This document shows, piece after piece, positions 45,182 through 53,462 of a stretch of 64,000 nt of DNA (positions are counted from its first letter, which is position 1; each line of letters opens with the position of its first letter). This DNA comes from Dyella japonica DSM 16301. Its GTDB lineage: Bacteria > Pseudomonadota > Gammaproteobacteria > Xanthomonadales > Rhodanobacteraceae. Under the pieces are notes generated by a model. That model made no database searches, was not told the origin of the DNA, and worked only from the letters and a program-made list of their open reading frames with translations. The position numbers and the translations under genes were made by a program. The stretch is taken from NCBI RefSeq assembly GCF_001010355.1, contig NZ_JPLA01000026.1, forward strand, positions 62,001 to 126,000, in the 5' to 3' direction.

Positions 45182-45253
45182 GGTCGTTAGAGATAACACA
45201 GGATTTTCGAGTGTGCAAAGGATGCATCTGAAACCAAGCGCTAAACTTGAGCC

Positions 45254-46177
45254 ATGTCGTCACCGTGGAATCTCCTCACCCGCCCTGCCCGCGAACCCAT
45301 CCGACGCTGGGTGCTGAGTGCGTTTCCACGCGGTGGTGGCGGCCATGTGGACTACGATCATCCGATAGGCGATCCCGGCTTGTTCGGCCCCGACAGCGCC
45401 ACCTGGCGTGTGCATTCAGATTTTCCAGGCATGCTCGCCGGCGGCCTGGCGGCGCTGATGCTGCAGACCCTGCATCCACTGGCGCTCGCCGGCGTGTGGG
45501 ACCACTCGAACTTCCGCGACGACCTGATTGGCCGCCTGCGTCGAACGACGTCATTCGTCAGCGGCACGACGTATGCGCCGGCCGAACAGGCGCAAGCCTT
45601 GATCGAACGCGTCAAGCACATCCACGCGCAAGTTCAAGGCACGGCAGAGGATGGACGTCCTTATGCGGCCGATGATCCGCATCTGCTGACCTGGGTCCAT
45701 GTCACCGAAGCCTATAGTTTTCTACAGGGCTATCGACGCTATAGCCATATCGCGATGCCCGCCGGTGCTGCCGATCGCTACTACGATGAGGTGCGTCGCA
45801 TCGCCGAGGCGCTGGGTGCGCGCGACGTGCCCGCGTCCGAGGCGCAGATCACCGCCTATTTCCGTCGCGTACGCCCCGACCTGCGCTTCACCGAGCGCTC
45901 GCGCGCGGTGCTCGATGTGTTGTATCGCGTGCGCCTGCCGGTGCCGGTGGCGGGTTTGTCGCGCGATGTGTTCCTTCAGGCGGGCGCAGCGCTGCTGCCG
46001 CCATGGGCCGATACCTTGCTGGAACGCACCCCGCTGCAGCGCGCGCAATCGCGACTGGCCGCACGGGCGCTATGGTCGGTGGCGCCGGTTTTCCGCATGG
46101 CGCTGCACGACGGCATCGGCAGCCATGCGTGCATGCGTGTCGGCGTGCCCACCGACACGCTGCAGCATTGGCGCTGA
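45254..46177 (+). CDS. DUF2236 (MpaB-like) oxygenase-family protein
   Basis: A 307-residue protein of the DUF2236 family, related to rubber oxygenase LcpK and fungal MpaB. The core shows LMLQTLHPLALAGVWDHSNF, RLRRTTSFVSGTTY, and LLTWVHVTEAYSFLQGYRRY, where the conserved His and Arg residues would bind b-type haem. No signal peptide is apparent. Physiological substrate unknown. Its start is divergent from the aroG leader by only about 70 bp, and its stop is 1 nt from that of the convergent VOC gene. Confidence 0.88.
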   Translation: MSSPWNLLTRPAREPIRRWVLSAFPRGGGGHVDYDHPIGDPGLFGPDSATWRVHSDFPGMLAGGLAALMLQTLHPLALAGVWDHSNFRDDLIGRLRRTTSFVSGTTYAPAEQAQALIERVKHIHAQVQGTAEDGRPYAADDPHLLTWVHVTEAYSFLQGYRRYSHIAMPAGAADRYYDEVRRIAEALGARDVPASEAQITAYFRRVRPDLRFTERSRAVLDVLYRVRLPVPVAGLSRDVFLQAGAALLPPWADTLLERTPLQRAQSRLAARALWSVAPVFRMALHDGIGSHACMRVGVPTDTLQHWR

Positions 46178-46178
46178 T

Positions 46179-46643
46179 TCAGCCTTGTTCCATCGCAGCG
46201 TCGTAGCGCCGCTGCATTTCTTCCGGGCTCACCTGCTCGATCTCATGCCCGACCAGCCATTCGTGACCAAACGGATCGCGCACGGTGCCGCCGCGTTCGC
46301 CGTAGAAGAAATCGGTGGCCGGCCTGACCAGATATCCGCCCTTTTCAACGGCGCGCGCCAGCACGGCGTCGGCATTGTCCACATGCAGATGGATCGAGAC
46401 GCTGGTCCCGCCGATGCTCTGCGGGCCGACGATGCCATGCTCGGGATATTCATCGGACAGCATCAGCACCGAAGGTCCCATCGCCAGTTCGGCATGCCCG
46501 ATGCGGCCGGTACCGGGCTCGTCCAGGCGCATTTTTAGGGTCGCGCCGAATACTTCCTGGTAGTACGCCAGCGCAGCCTCGGCGTTGCGTACGCGCAGAT
46601 AGGGAAACATTTCCTTGATGAGGGGGGGCTTGAACGTGTTCAT
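46179..46643 (-). CDS. VOC-family (PhnB/glyoxalase-like) protein
   Basis: A 154-residue protein with two beta-alpha-beta-beta-beta modules: MFPYLRVRNAEAALAYYQEVFGATLKMRL, in part, and SVSIHLHVDNADAVLARAVEKG. The PhnB-like ending DPFGHEWLVGHEIEQVSPEEM places it among uncharacterised glyoxalase/dioxygenase-superfamily members. The start giving MNTFKPPLIKEM is chosen; a 62-codon extension lacks support. The 185-bp gap to the divergent helicase gene shows no clear element. Confidence 0.9.
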   Translation of the reverse strand: MNTFKPPLIKEMFPYLRVRNAEAALAYYQEVFGATLKMRLDEPGTGRIGHAELAMGPSVLMLSDEYPEHGIVGPQSIGGTSVSIHLHVDNADAVLARAVEKGGYLVRPATDFFYGERGGTVRDPFGHEWLVGHEIEQVSPEEMQRRYDAAMEQG

Positions 46644-46828
46644 CGGGGCTCCCAGGGCAGGACAGGCAGCGCCGACACTATGCCCGCGGCGCGTCGTGGT
46701 CTTGGTGAAAATCGAAGCCCGGCAGGGCGTCGCCGGCCCGGCGAGATTGACACGCCCCGCCGATCCGCTAACGTCGCCGGACCTGAACGCATGGCGCGTA
46801 CGAAGGCACGGCACGAGGCAGGCTCTCA

Positions 46829-48691
46829 TTGGCGACGCTCATCCCCTCCCGCAACAGCAGCCTGCCGCAGATGACCAGCGGCGAAAAGCGCTTCTCCGAA
46901 CGCCTGGAGCAGAAGCTCGAGGACGACTACCTGCTGTGGTACGACGTGGCCATCGGCCCCCGCCAGCGTCGCCCCGACTTCATCGTGTTTCATCCGCGCC
47001 GCGGCCTGCTCGTGCTCGAAGTGAAGGACTGGAAGCCGGGCACCATCCAGCAGGCCGACCGCACGCTGTTCACCCTGATCACCGGCAGCAGCAGCGTGAA
47101 GGAACACAACCCGCTGATGCAGGCACGCGACGGCGCCACTGAAATCCACAAGGTGCTGGCGCAGGACCCGGCGCTACGCCATCCGCCCGGTCACATCTAC
47201 GAAGGCAAGTTGCTGATGCCGTGGGGCTACGGCGTGGTGCTGGCCAATATCAGCCGCAAGCAGTTCGAGGCGGGACAACTGGAGGCGGTGATTCCCGCCC
47301 ATCTGGTGATCTGCCAGGACGAGATGTACGAATCGGTGGAATCGGAAGCCTTCCAGGAACGCCTGTGGGCGATGTTTCCGCAGATCTTCCCCACCGCGCT
47401 CACCCTGCCGCAGATCGATCGCGTGCGCTGGCATCTGTTTCCTGAAATCCGCGTGGAGCCCGGCGAGGGCCAGTTTGGCCTGTTCGCCTCGGCCAGGAGC
47501 ACGAACAAGGTAGCGATTCCCGACCTCATCAAGGTGATGGACGCGCAGCAGGAACTGCTGGCCCGCTCGCTGGGCGACGAACACCGCATCATTCACGGCG
47601 TAGCCGGCTCGGGCAAGACCATGATCCTGGGCTTTCGCGCGATGGAACTGGCGCGCGCGCTGTCCAAGCCGATCCTGGTGCTGTGCTACAACAAGACGCT
47701 GGCCGAGCGCCTTGAACAGCTGATGGGCGAACGTGGCCTCAGCGACAAGGTGCAGGTGTACAACTTCCACAAGTGGTGCCGCAGCATGCTCACGGCCTAC
47801 CACGTGCCCTTGCCCGAGGACGGCCCGCATTTCGCCGAAGAATTGCCGCCGGCGGTGATCGCAGGCGTGGACAGCGGGCAGATCCCGCGCTTCCAGTACG
47901 GCGCGGTGCTGATCGACGAAGGCCACGATTTCGAGCCCGAGTGGTACAAGCTGATCGTGCAGATGATCGATCCCAACACCAACTCGCTGCTGGTGTTGTA
48001 CGACGACGCGCAGAACATCTACGGCCAGGCCAATCGCAAGAAGCTCAGCTGGAAAAGCCTGGGCGTGCAGGCGCAGGGCCGCACCACCATCCTCAAGCTC
48101 AACTACCGCAACACCCTGGAAATCCTCTCGGTGGCGCGCGGTTTCGCCAACGAGCTGCTGCTCGGCCGCAGCGACGATGACGACGGCGTACCGCTGATTT
48201 CGCCGGAAAGCGCCGGACGCCGCGGCGCCCTGCCCGAGCTGATCCGCGTGGAACGCCAGGAAGATCAGCTGCCGGCGATCATCCAGCGTCTGCGCGATGA
48301 GCTGGCTGCGGGCCGTCCGCTATCGGACATGGCGGTGATCTTCCGCAACAGCTGGGAAGGCGAGAAGCTGCAGGAAGCGCTGCAGCGCGCCGGCATCGCC
48401 AGCCAGCTCGCCGAGGGCAACGGCAAGAGCTCGCTGTTCGTGGTGGACGACACCGTGAAGCTGGTGACCATGCATTCGAGCAAGGGCCTGGAGTTTCCGC
48501 TGGTGATCATTCCGGGCCTGGGCTCGCTGCCCAAGCCCGGCAAGAACGAGGCCGAGGAAGCACGCCTGCTCTATGTGGCGATGACGCGCGCCACCGAGCG
48601 ACTGGTGCTGATCCACCACGAGGATTCGATCTTCAGCCAGCGCATCCGCAACTCCATCAACGACGTGCAGCAGCAGTTGGCCAGCGCCTGA
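46829..48691 (+). CDS. NERD-domain UvrD/Rep-like helicase
   Basis: A 620-residue protein. An N-terminal NERD nuclease-related domain (about 15-130: GEKRFSERLEQKL, RPDFIVFHPRRGLLVLEVKD) is fused to a superfamily 1A helicase. Walker A GVAGSGKT is at 257-264, DE of Walker B at 363-364 (LIDEGHDFEPEW), and VTMHSSKGLEFPLVIIPGLG and RLLYVAMTRATERLVL are motifs V and VI. It probably acts on damaged DNA or foreign DNA, but the role is unproven. The start is TTG after GAGGCAGG; an ATG 14 codons later is the alternative. Confidence 0.9.
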   Translation: MATLIPSRNSSLPQMTSGEKRFSERLEQKLEDDYLLWYDVAIGPRQRRPDFIVFHPRRGLLVLEVKDWKPGTIQQADRTLFTLITGSSSVKEHNPLMQARDGATEIHKVLAQDPALRHPPGHIYEGKLLMPWGYGVVLANISRKQFEAGQLEAVIPAHLVICQDEMYESVESEAFQERLWAMFPQIFPTALTLPQIDRVRWHLFPEIRVEPGEGQFGLFASARSTNKVAIPDLIKVMDAQQELLARSLGDEHRIIHGVAGSGKTMILGFRAMELARALSKPILVLCYNKTLAERLEQLMGERGLSDKVQVYNFHKWCRSMLTAYHVPLPEDGPHFAEELPPAVIAGVDSGQIPRFQYGAVLIDEGHDFEPEWYKLIVQMIDPNTNSLLVLYDDAQNIYGQANRKKLSWKSLGVQAQGRTTILKLNYRNTLEILSVARGFANELLLGRSDDDDGVPLISPESAGRRGALPELIRVERQEDQLPAIIQRLRDELAAGRPLSDMAVIFRNSWEGEKLQEALQRAGIASQLAEGNGKSSLFVVDDTVKLVTMHSSKGLEFPLVIIPGLGSLPKPGKNEAEEARLLYVAMTRATERLVLIHHEDSIFSQRIRNSINDVQQQLASA

Positions 48692-48716
48692 AGGGGGCTC
48701 CCCCTTCCCCGTAGCC

Positions 48717-49850
48717 GTGCCGAGGCCGATACTCGTGCAAACCGCTGCCGAAGTGATGTCCATGCGCGATCTGCTCGACGAGTCCGTTTTGGCGCCGCAA
48801 CCGCTCGAAGTGGCGCTGACGCTGCCGGCCCGCTTCTACACCGACCCGCGCATGCAGGCGCTGGATGCACGCGCGATCTTTGCGCGCAGCTGGCAGCTGG
48901 TTTGCCATCGATCCCAGGTGCCCGATGTCGGCGATCACGTGGTCACCGAGATCGCCGGACTGCCGCTGATCGTGGTGCGCGCCCACGACGGCGTCATCCG
49001 CGCCTTCCACAATGTATGCCGCCATCGTGCGGGCCCCATCGCCAGTTGCGATGGCAAGGGCGCCAAAGCGCTGCGTTGCCGCTATCACGGCTGGACCTAC
49101 GGGCTCGACGGCGTGCTGCGCGGCGCGCCGGAGATGGGCCGCACGCAGGACTTCAATCCCTCGGATATCCGCCTGCCCGAAGTGCGCGTTGAGGTATGGC
49201 AGGGCCTGGTGTTTGTCGCCCTTGGCGAGGCGCCTCCGTTTGCGGAGCTGGTCGCCGGTATCGACGAACGATTGGGGCCGGAGCGTTCGCTGGACGACTA
49301 CGTATTTCATCACCGAGCCAGCTACGAGGTCGCATGCAACTGGAAGGTGTACGTGGACAACTACCTCGAGGGTTACCACGTACCGCACATCCATCCCGGC
49401 CTCAACAGCCTGCTCGACTATCGCAGCTACATCACGGAAACGGCGCCGTGGTATTCGTTCCAGTACAGCCCGCTGGAAAGTGGCGGCGACCTGTACGGCA
49501 GTGGCGAAGCGCTGTACTACTTCATCCATCCCAACACCATGCTCAACATCCTGCCCTCGCGCCTGCAGACCAATCGCGTGCTGCCCCTGGGCGTGGATCG
49601 CTGCCGGGTGGAGTTTGATTTCTACTATCCGCCCGATGACAGCGCTGCAGCGCAAGCGCGCCGTGCGCGCGATGTCGAGTTCAGCGACGAAGTGCAGGAT
49701 GAGGATGTGACGATCTGCGCGGACGTGCAGCGCGGACTCGCATCGGGCTCCTATGAAGCGGGCCGGCTCAATCCGCTGAGGGAAAACGCCGTGCATCATT
49801 TCCACGAAATGGTGCGCCGCGCTTATCGCCAATCGCTCACCGCGGCATAA
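48717..49850 (+). CDS. Rieske non-haem iron oxygenase, alpha subunit
   Basis: A 377-residue oxygenase. The Rieske cluster ligands are Cys101, His103, Cys121 and His124 (CRHRAGP, CRYHGWTYG). The mononuclear iron site appears in NYLEGYHVPHIHP with His221 and His226. The type resembles choline/carnitine monooxygenase and ring-hydroxylating alpha subunits, but no reductase or ferredoxin gene is near. Start is GTG or the ATG 13 codons later; neither has a strong ribosome site. It begins 25 nt after the helicase stop. Confidence 0.9.
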   Translation: MPRPILVQTAAEVMSMRDLLDESVLAPQPLEVALTLPARFYTDPRMQALDARAIFARSWQLVCHRSQVPDVGDHVVTEIAGLPLIVVRAHDGVIRAFHNVCRHRAGPIASCDGKGAKALRCRYHGWTYGLDGVLRGAPEMGRTQDFNPSDIRLPEVRVEVWQGLVFVALGEAPPFAELVAGIDERLGPERSLDDYVFHHRASYEVACNWKVYVDNYLEGYHVPHIHPGLNSLLDYRSYITETAPWYSFQYSPLESGGDLYGSGEALYYFIHPNTMLNILPSRLQTNRVLPLGVDRCRVEFDFYYPPDDSAAAQARRARDVEFSDEVQDEDVTICADVQRGLASGSYEAGRLNPLRENAVHHFHEMVRRAYRQSLTAA

Positions 49851-49972
49851 GCAACGCTGCACCGCACCGGGCGCTGAACGTACGAACTCACGATCAGCAA
49901 AGCTGACGCATCGTTGACACGACCTTCGCAGAGTACACAGTCTCATCAGGCCGTATATCAGGAGAGGCACTC

Positions 49973-50773
49973 ATGAAGCGGCTAGTCTGGTCCGTGCTGT
50001 TGCTGTTCGGCTTGACCATCCCTGCCGCGTTTGCGCAGGGCTTGAACGGCGTGGTGACGACGTACGCCGACCTCTATGCGGGCCCTGACGCCGGTTATCC
50101 CACCATCGCACAGCTTCCTCCGGGCACGGCGGTCGCCATCCAGGGATGCACGCAAGGCTGGGGCTGGTGCGATGTGATCACGGCGGGTTTGCGCGGCTGG
50201 GTGCCCGCGACCTTCGTGCAGTACACCTATCAGAGCCAGCCGGTCTATGTGGCCGACTACGGTGCGCGCATCGGCATTCCCATCGTCGCGTTTTCCATTG
50301 GTGCGTATTGGGGCTCGTACTACACCAACCGACCGTTCTATCGGAATCGCGATTACTGGTATAGCCGTCCATACGCACCGCGTCCGCCGCCGCGCCCGCC
50401 AGGCTGGCATCCGGGTGCGCGTCCGCCGGCCCATGGTTATCGGCCTCCCAATGGTGGTTATCGTCCCCCGGCGAATGGTGGCCATCGCCCGCCGCCACAA
50501 GGCAATCGCCCGCCGCCGAACGGAGGCAATCGGCCGCCGCCGAACCAAGGGCACCGGCCACCGTCGAACAACCGGCCGCCGCAGAACCCCGGTACGCATC
50601 CGCCGGGCCAGACCAGGCCGCCCGGCGGTACGCCGCCGCAAGGCCATCGCCCGCCGCCGAATCAAGGTGGTCACCCGCCGCCAAACCAGGGCGGCAACCG
50701 GCCGCCCTCAGGTCACGGCAACAGCAAGCCGGCGCCAAAACCGCACCCTGAGTCGGGCAAACAAGCCGCCTGA
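49973..50773 (+). CDS. Exported bacterial SH3-domain protein with Pro/Gly-rich tail
   Basis: A 266-residue precursor. The signal peptide is about 1-22 (MKRLVWSVLLLFGLTIPAAF, then AQ). The SH3b-type domain spans about 24-84 (VVTTYADLYAGPDAGYPTIA, then GWVPATFVQY). A Tyr/Arg-rich linker precedes a long low-complexity tail of repeats such as GGxRPPPNxG, with His/Asn/Arg, ending KPHPESGKQAA. Likely binds peptidoglycan or peptides in the periplasm; no catalytic domain. AGGAG lies 6-7 nt before the ATG. Confidence 0.85.
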   Translation: MKRLVWSVLLLFGLTIPAAFAQGLNGVVTTYADLYAGPDAGYPTIAQLPPGTAVAIQGCTQGWGWCDVITAGLRGWVPATFVQYTYQSQPVYVADYGARIGIPIVAFSIGAYWGSYYTNRPFYRNRDYWYSRPYAPRPPPRPPGWHPGARPPAHGYRPPNGGYRPPANGGHRPPPQGNRPPPNGGNRPPPNQGHRPPSNNRPPQNPGTHPPGQTRPPGGTPPQGHRPPPNQGGHPPPNQGGNRPPSGHGNSKPAPKPHPESGKQAA

Positions 50774-51084
50774 TGCCGCACCCATGCTGACCAGACCGGC
50801 CGCCCTCGCGCGTCGGTTTGTGTCAGCGCGCGTCGGTCCGTGCTGGACTTTCCCTGCACGGATCAGCACGGAACGCCGGTGTTTCCCGACGTTGAGGCGC
50901 TATCGCCACACCGCACGCATGGCATGACTCTTGCCCCTGATTTCACCAGGGAACGGAGTTCGGGCAGGACGCCGTCGGTTTATCCAGGCATGCGCATGCG
51001 GGCATGCGGAGACGCGCTCAGCCAGTGGGGTGGGACGCTGCATCCGTGACCCGCAAGCGCGATGCCGCAGCAGCGGGCTTAGCC
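50774..51084 (+). other. 311-bp gap between SH3-protein and glycosyltransferase genes
   Basis: It contains a direct repeat of CGCGCGTCGGT (about 50808 and 50828) and an inverted pair CCGTGCTG/CAGCACGG with an 18-nt loop, possibly a weak 3' hairpin for the SH3 gene. No promoter, riboswitch or coding frame is convincing. I checked it for a cyclic-di-GMP riboswitch and do not see the conserved motifs. Confidence 0.4.
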
Positions 51085-52485
51085 ATGAGCGTCAATGCAC
51101 CAGTCTGGTCAAGGCGACGACCGTTCTCCTTCACGGTCCGGTTGCCCTTGGCTGCGGCCAATGATGGCCAGCTGCATCGCCGTCGCTATATGCCGGTCGG
51201 CCTGAAATTTGCGCTCGCCCTGGTGGTCTCGCTCGGCTGGGCAGCGTTTGCCTATGTCGTCGCACAGCATTGGCTGGGTGAATTCCGCACGCCAGGCCAA
51301 CGCCTGATGGCGCATCTGCTGGTGCTTGGCATCGCGGTGCTGCCCGCCTTCATGAACGCGTTTCTCGCGGTGGGCCTGCTGCTCGATCGGCGCCCGCCGC
51401 GCTCGCATTTCGCCGATAGCGATTTTCCCAGCGTGAGCATCCTGATCGCCGCGCACAACGCGCAGGACACCATACTCGGCACGCTGGCAAGCATCGCCAT
51501 GCAGCGCTATCCCGCCCCCATCGAAGTAATGGTGATCAACGACGGCTCCACCGACGCCACGCTGGAACAGCTGCGCGGCGCGTCCTATCCGTGGCTGGAG
51601 GTGCTCGACCTCAAGTCCGCGGGCGGTCAGGCGAACGCGCTCAATGCCGGGCTGCGCCTGGCGTCCTATCCCGTCACCGTGACGCTGGCGGCGGATGCCT
51701 ACCTGCATCCCCAGGCCTTGCGTCGACTGGTGACGCGTTACATGAGCGATCCTCCGAATACGGCGGCGGTGGCCGGCGCGGTGCTGGTGCGCAATTCACG
51801 GCAAAGCCTGGTGACGCGCATGCAGGAGTGGGATTACTTCCAGGGCATCGCAGCCAGCAAGCGTCTGCAAAGCCTGTTTCAAGGCACCCTGGTCGCGCCG
51901 GCCGCGTTTTCGCTGTACCGCACCGACATCCTCCGCGTGGTGGGCGGCTGGCCGGCAGGCGCTGGCGAGGACGCCGTGCTGACCTGGGCACTGCTGGGCG
52001 ACCATCATCGAGTGGGTTATTGCGAAGACGCCATCGCGTTTGCGCGCGTGCCGGCAACGCTGAGCGCGTTCCTGCAGCAACGCGGCCGTTGGTCGCGTGG
52101 TCTCATCGAAGCGTTCAAGACGCACGGCTCGCTGCTGTTCCGTCGCCGCCTGAGCACGTTCTTCATCTGGTGGAACCTGCTCTTTCCGTACATGGACCTG
52201 GTCTACACCATCGCCGTGTTGCCTGCCGTGCTGCTGGCCTGCATGGGCGTCTATGGCCTGGCGGCTTCCATGCTGGTCTTCGTGGTGCCGGCGGCGCTGC
52301 TCGCCCATGCGGTGATCTACACAGTGCAGGCGCGCATGTTCCGCGATGTCGGGCTGACCGTGCGACGCAATCCGTTCGGCTTGTTCGGCTACGCCCTGCT
52401 GTACGGGCTGGCGCTCAAACCGGCCAGCGTGATGGGTTATCTGTCCGGCCTGGTGACGCGCCGATCACGCGACTATGCGCACTGA
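51085..52485 (+). CDS. GT2-family processive glycosyltransferase (PgaC/BcsA-like)
   Basis: About 466 residues. Two N-terminal spans (about 39-60 and 76-100) precede the GT-A domain: VSILIAAHNAQDTI, NDGSTD at 152-157, GEDAVLTWALLG (295-296 catalytic base) and QQRGRW at 331-336, then three C-terminal spans. The DxD position reads AAD (202-204), so the first metal-binding Asp is absent. Polysaccharide product unknown. The start at 51085 is uncertain; MPVGLKFAL at 51190 is an alternative. Its end overlaps the convergent gene by 21 nt. Confidence 0.85.
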   Translation: MSVNAPVWSRRRPFSFTVRLPLAAANDGQLHRRRYMPVGLKFALALVVSLGWAAFAYVVAQHWLGEFRTPGQRLMAHLLVLGIAVLPAFMNAFLAVGLLLDRRPPRSHFADSDFPSVSILIAAHNAQDTILGTLASIAMQRYPAPIEVMVINDGSTDATLEQLRGASYPWLEVLDLKSAGGQANALNAGLRLASYPVTVTLAADAYLHPQALRRLVTRYMSDPPNTAAVAGAVLVRNSRQSLVTRMQEWDYFQGIAASKRLQSLFQGTLVAPAAFSLYRTDILRVVGGWPAGAGEDAVLTWALLGDHHRVGYCEDAIAFARVPATLSAFLQQRGRWSRGLIEAFKTHGSLLFRRRLSTFFIWWNLLFPYMDLVYTIAVLPAVLLACMGVYGLAASMLVFVVPAALLAHAVIYTVQARMFRDVGLTVRRNPFGLFGYALLYGLALKPASVMGYLSGLVTRRSRDYAH

Positions 52486-52944
52486 GGACCACGGCCACCA
52501 GCCGATGCGCTGCTGCGCATAGCGGTCGGCGGCGCGCTCAAAGCGATTGCGCACGCTGATGCCGCCGCACAAGGCATACAAGGGCAGGAACAACGGGCCC
52601 AGTACCATGTACTGGTAGACATGCGCTCGCTCGTGATCGGCCAGCGAAATACACGGCTCCTGGCGATGACCGGCACGATGCGCATAGGTGAAACACGGCG
52701 TGTCGAGTTCCTCGCACGAATACAGGATCACATTGCCCAGGGTCAGCGCACCACCGCTGCCCCGATGCGGCATGCGCCGGAACGCCAGGGCGCATTCACG
52801 CCTGCGCCATTGCGGACGGGCGCCCCAGGGCATGCAGGCAAGACCGGCGAGCAGGCCCAGCAGGCTGTTGGGCAGGGTCCATAGCGCGCCGGCCAGCAGG
52901 AGTAGCCAGGGAGCTGCCGCGTTCCGGCCTTCACGCTTGCGCAC
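52465..52944 (-). CDS. Membrane-anchored HEXXH protein of unknown function
   Basis: A 159-residue protein with an N-terminal hydrophobic segment (WLLLLAGALWTLPNSLLGLL) and a later one (LGPLFLPLYALCGGI). Between them HERAH (HEXXH) is followed by VYQYMVLG and then NRFERAADRYAQQ, an arrangement that could bind zinc but is not a recognised peptidase family. The start is GTG after a perfect AAGGAG with 7-nt spacing; an ATG 21 codons upstream is far less convincing. It is divergent from trxC. Confidence 0.75.
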   Translation of the reverse strand: MRKREGRNAAAPWLLLLAGALWTLPNSLLGLLAGLACMPWGARPQWRRRECALAFRRMPHRGSGGALTLGNVILYSCEELDTPCFTYAHRAGHRQEPCISLADHERAHVYQYMVLGPLFLPLYALCGGISVRNRFERAADRYAQQRIGWWPWSSVRIVA

Positions 52945-53018
52945 GCCCGGGCTCCTTGTATACCGCGTCGGTGGACACCATCTGATGCTGCATCGAGTTT
53001 TGGCCATCGAGGCCTGCC

Positions 53019-53456
53019 ATGTCCACTCCGCTGACCGTTCCCTGCCCCCACTGTGCGGCGCTCAATCGTGTGCCCGAGGATCGACTGGGCCAACATCCCG
53101 TCTGCGGCCGCTGCAAGCAGCCGCTGTTCCAGGGCAAGCCGATGGCGCTGGACGCCGGCAATTTCGACGCCGTGGCGACCCGTGGCGACTTGCCGGTGGT
53201 GATCGACTTCTGGGCGCCCTGGTGCGGGCCGTGCGTGAGTTTTGCGCCGGTATTCGCCGAGGCCGCCAAGAGTCTGGAACCGCAGCTGCGGCTGGCCAAG
53301 GTGGATACCGAGGCCCAGCCGGCGTTGGCGCAGCGCTTTGGCATCCGCAGCATTCCCACCCTGCTGGTGTTGCGCAACGGCCGCGAGGTGGCGCGTCAGG
53401 CCGGTGCGCTCAATGGCATGCAGCTGCGCCAGTTCCTCGCCAACGCGCTGCGCTGA
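53019..53456 (+). CDS. trxC: Thioredoxin 2 (zinc-finger thioredoxin)
   Basis: A 145-residue cytoplasmic disulphide reductase. The N-terminal zinc module has CPHC (9-12) and CGRC (29-32). The thioredoxin domain has WAPWCGPC with the active cysteines at 69 and 72, then RSIPTLLVLRNGREV with the cis-Pro. Trx2 is typically oxidative-stress induced and zinc-responsive; no OxyR site is obvious in the short upstream gap. It is convergent with selO (6-nt gap). Confidence 0.96.
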   Translation: MSTPLTVPCPHCAALNRVPEDRLGQHPVCGRCKQPLFQGKPMALDAGNFDAVATRGDLPVVIDFWAPWCGPCVSFAPVFAEAAKSLEPQLRLAKVDTEAQPALAQRFGIRSIPTLLVLRNGREVARQAGALNGMQLRQFLANALR

Positions 53457-53462
53457 GACGCC

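Noticed and set aside
50774-51084. Cyclic-di-GMP riboswitch before the glycosyltransferase
   Set aside because: The gap is of the right size and near an exopolysaccharide-type gene, but the conserved motifs of the class I aptamer are not present.
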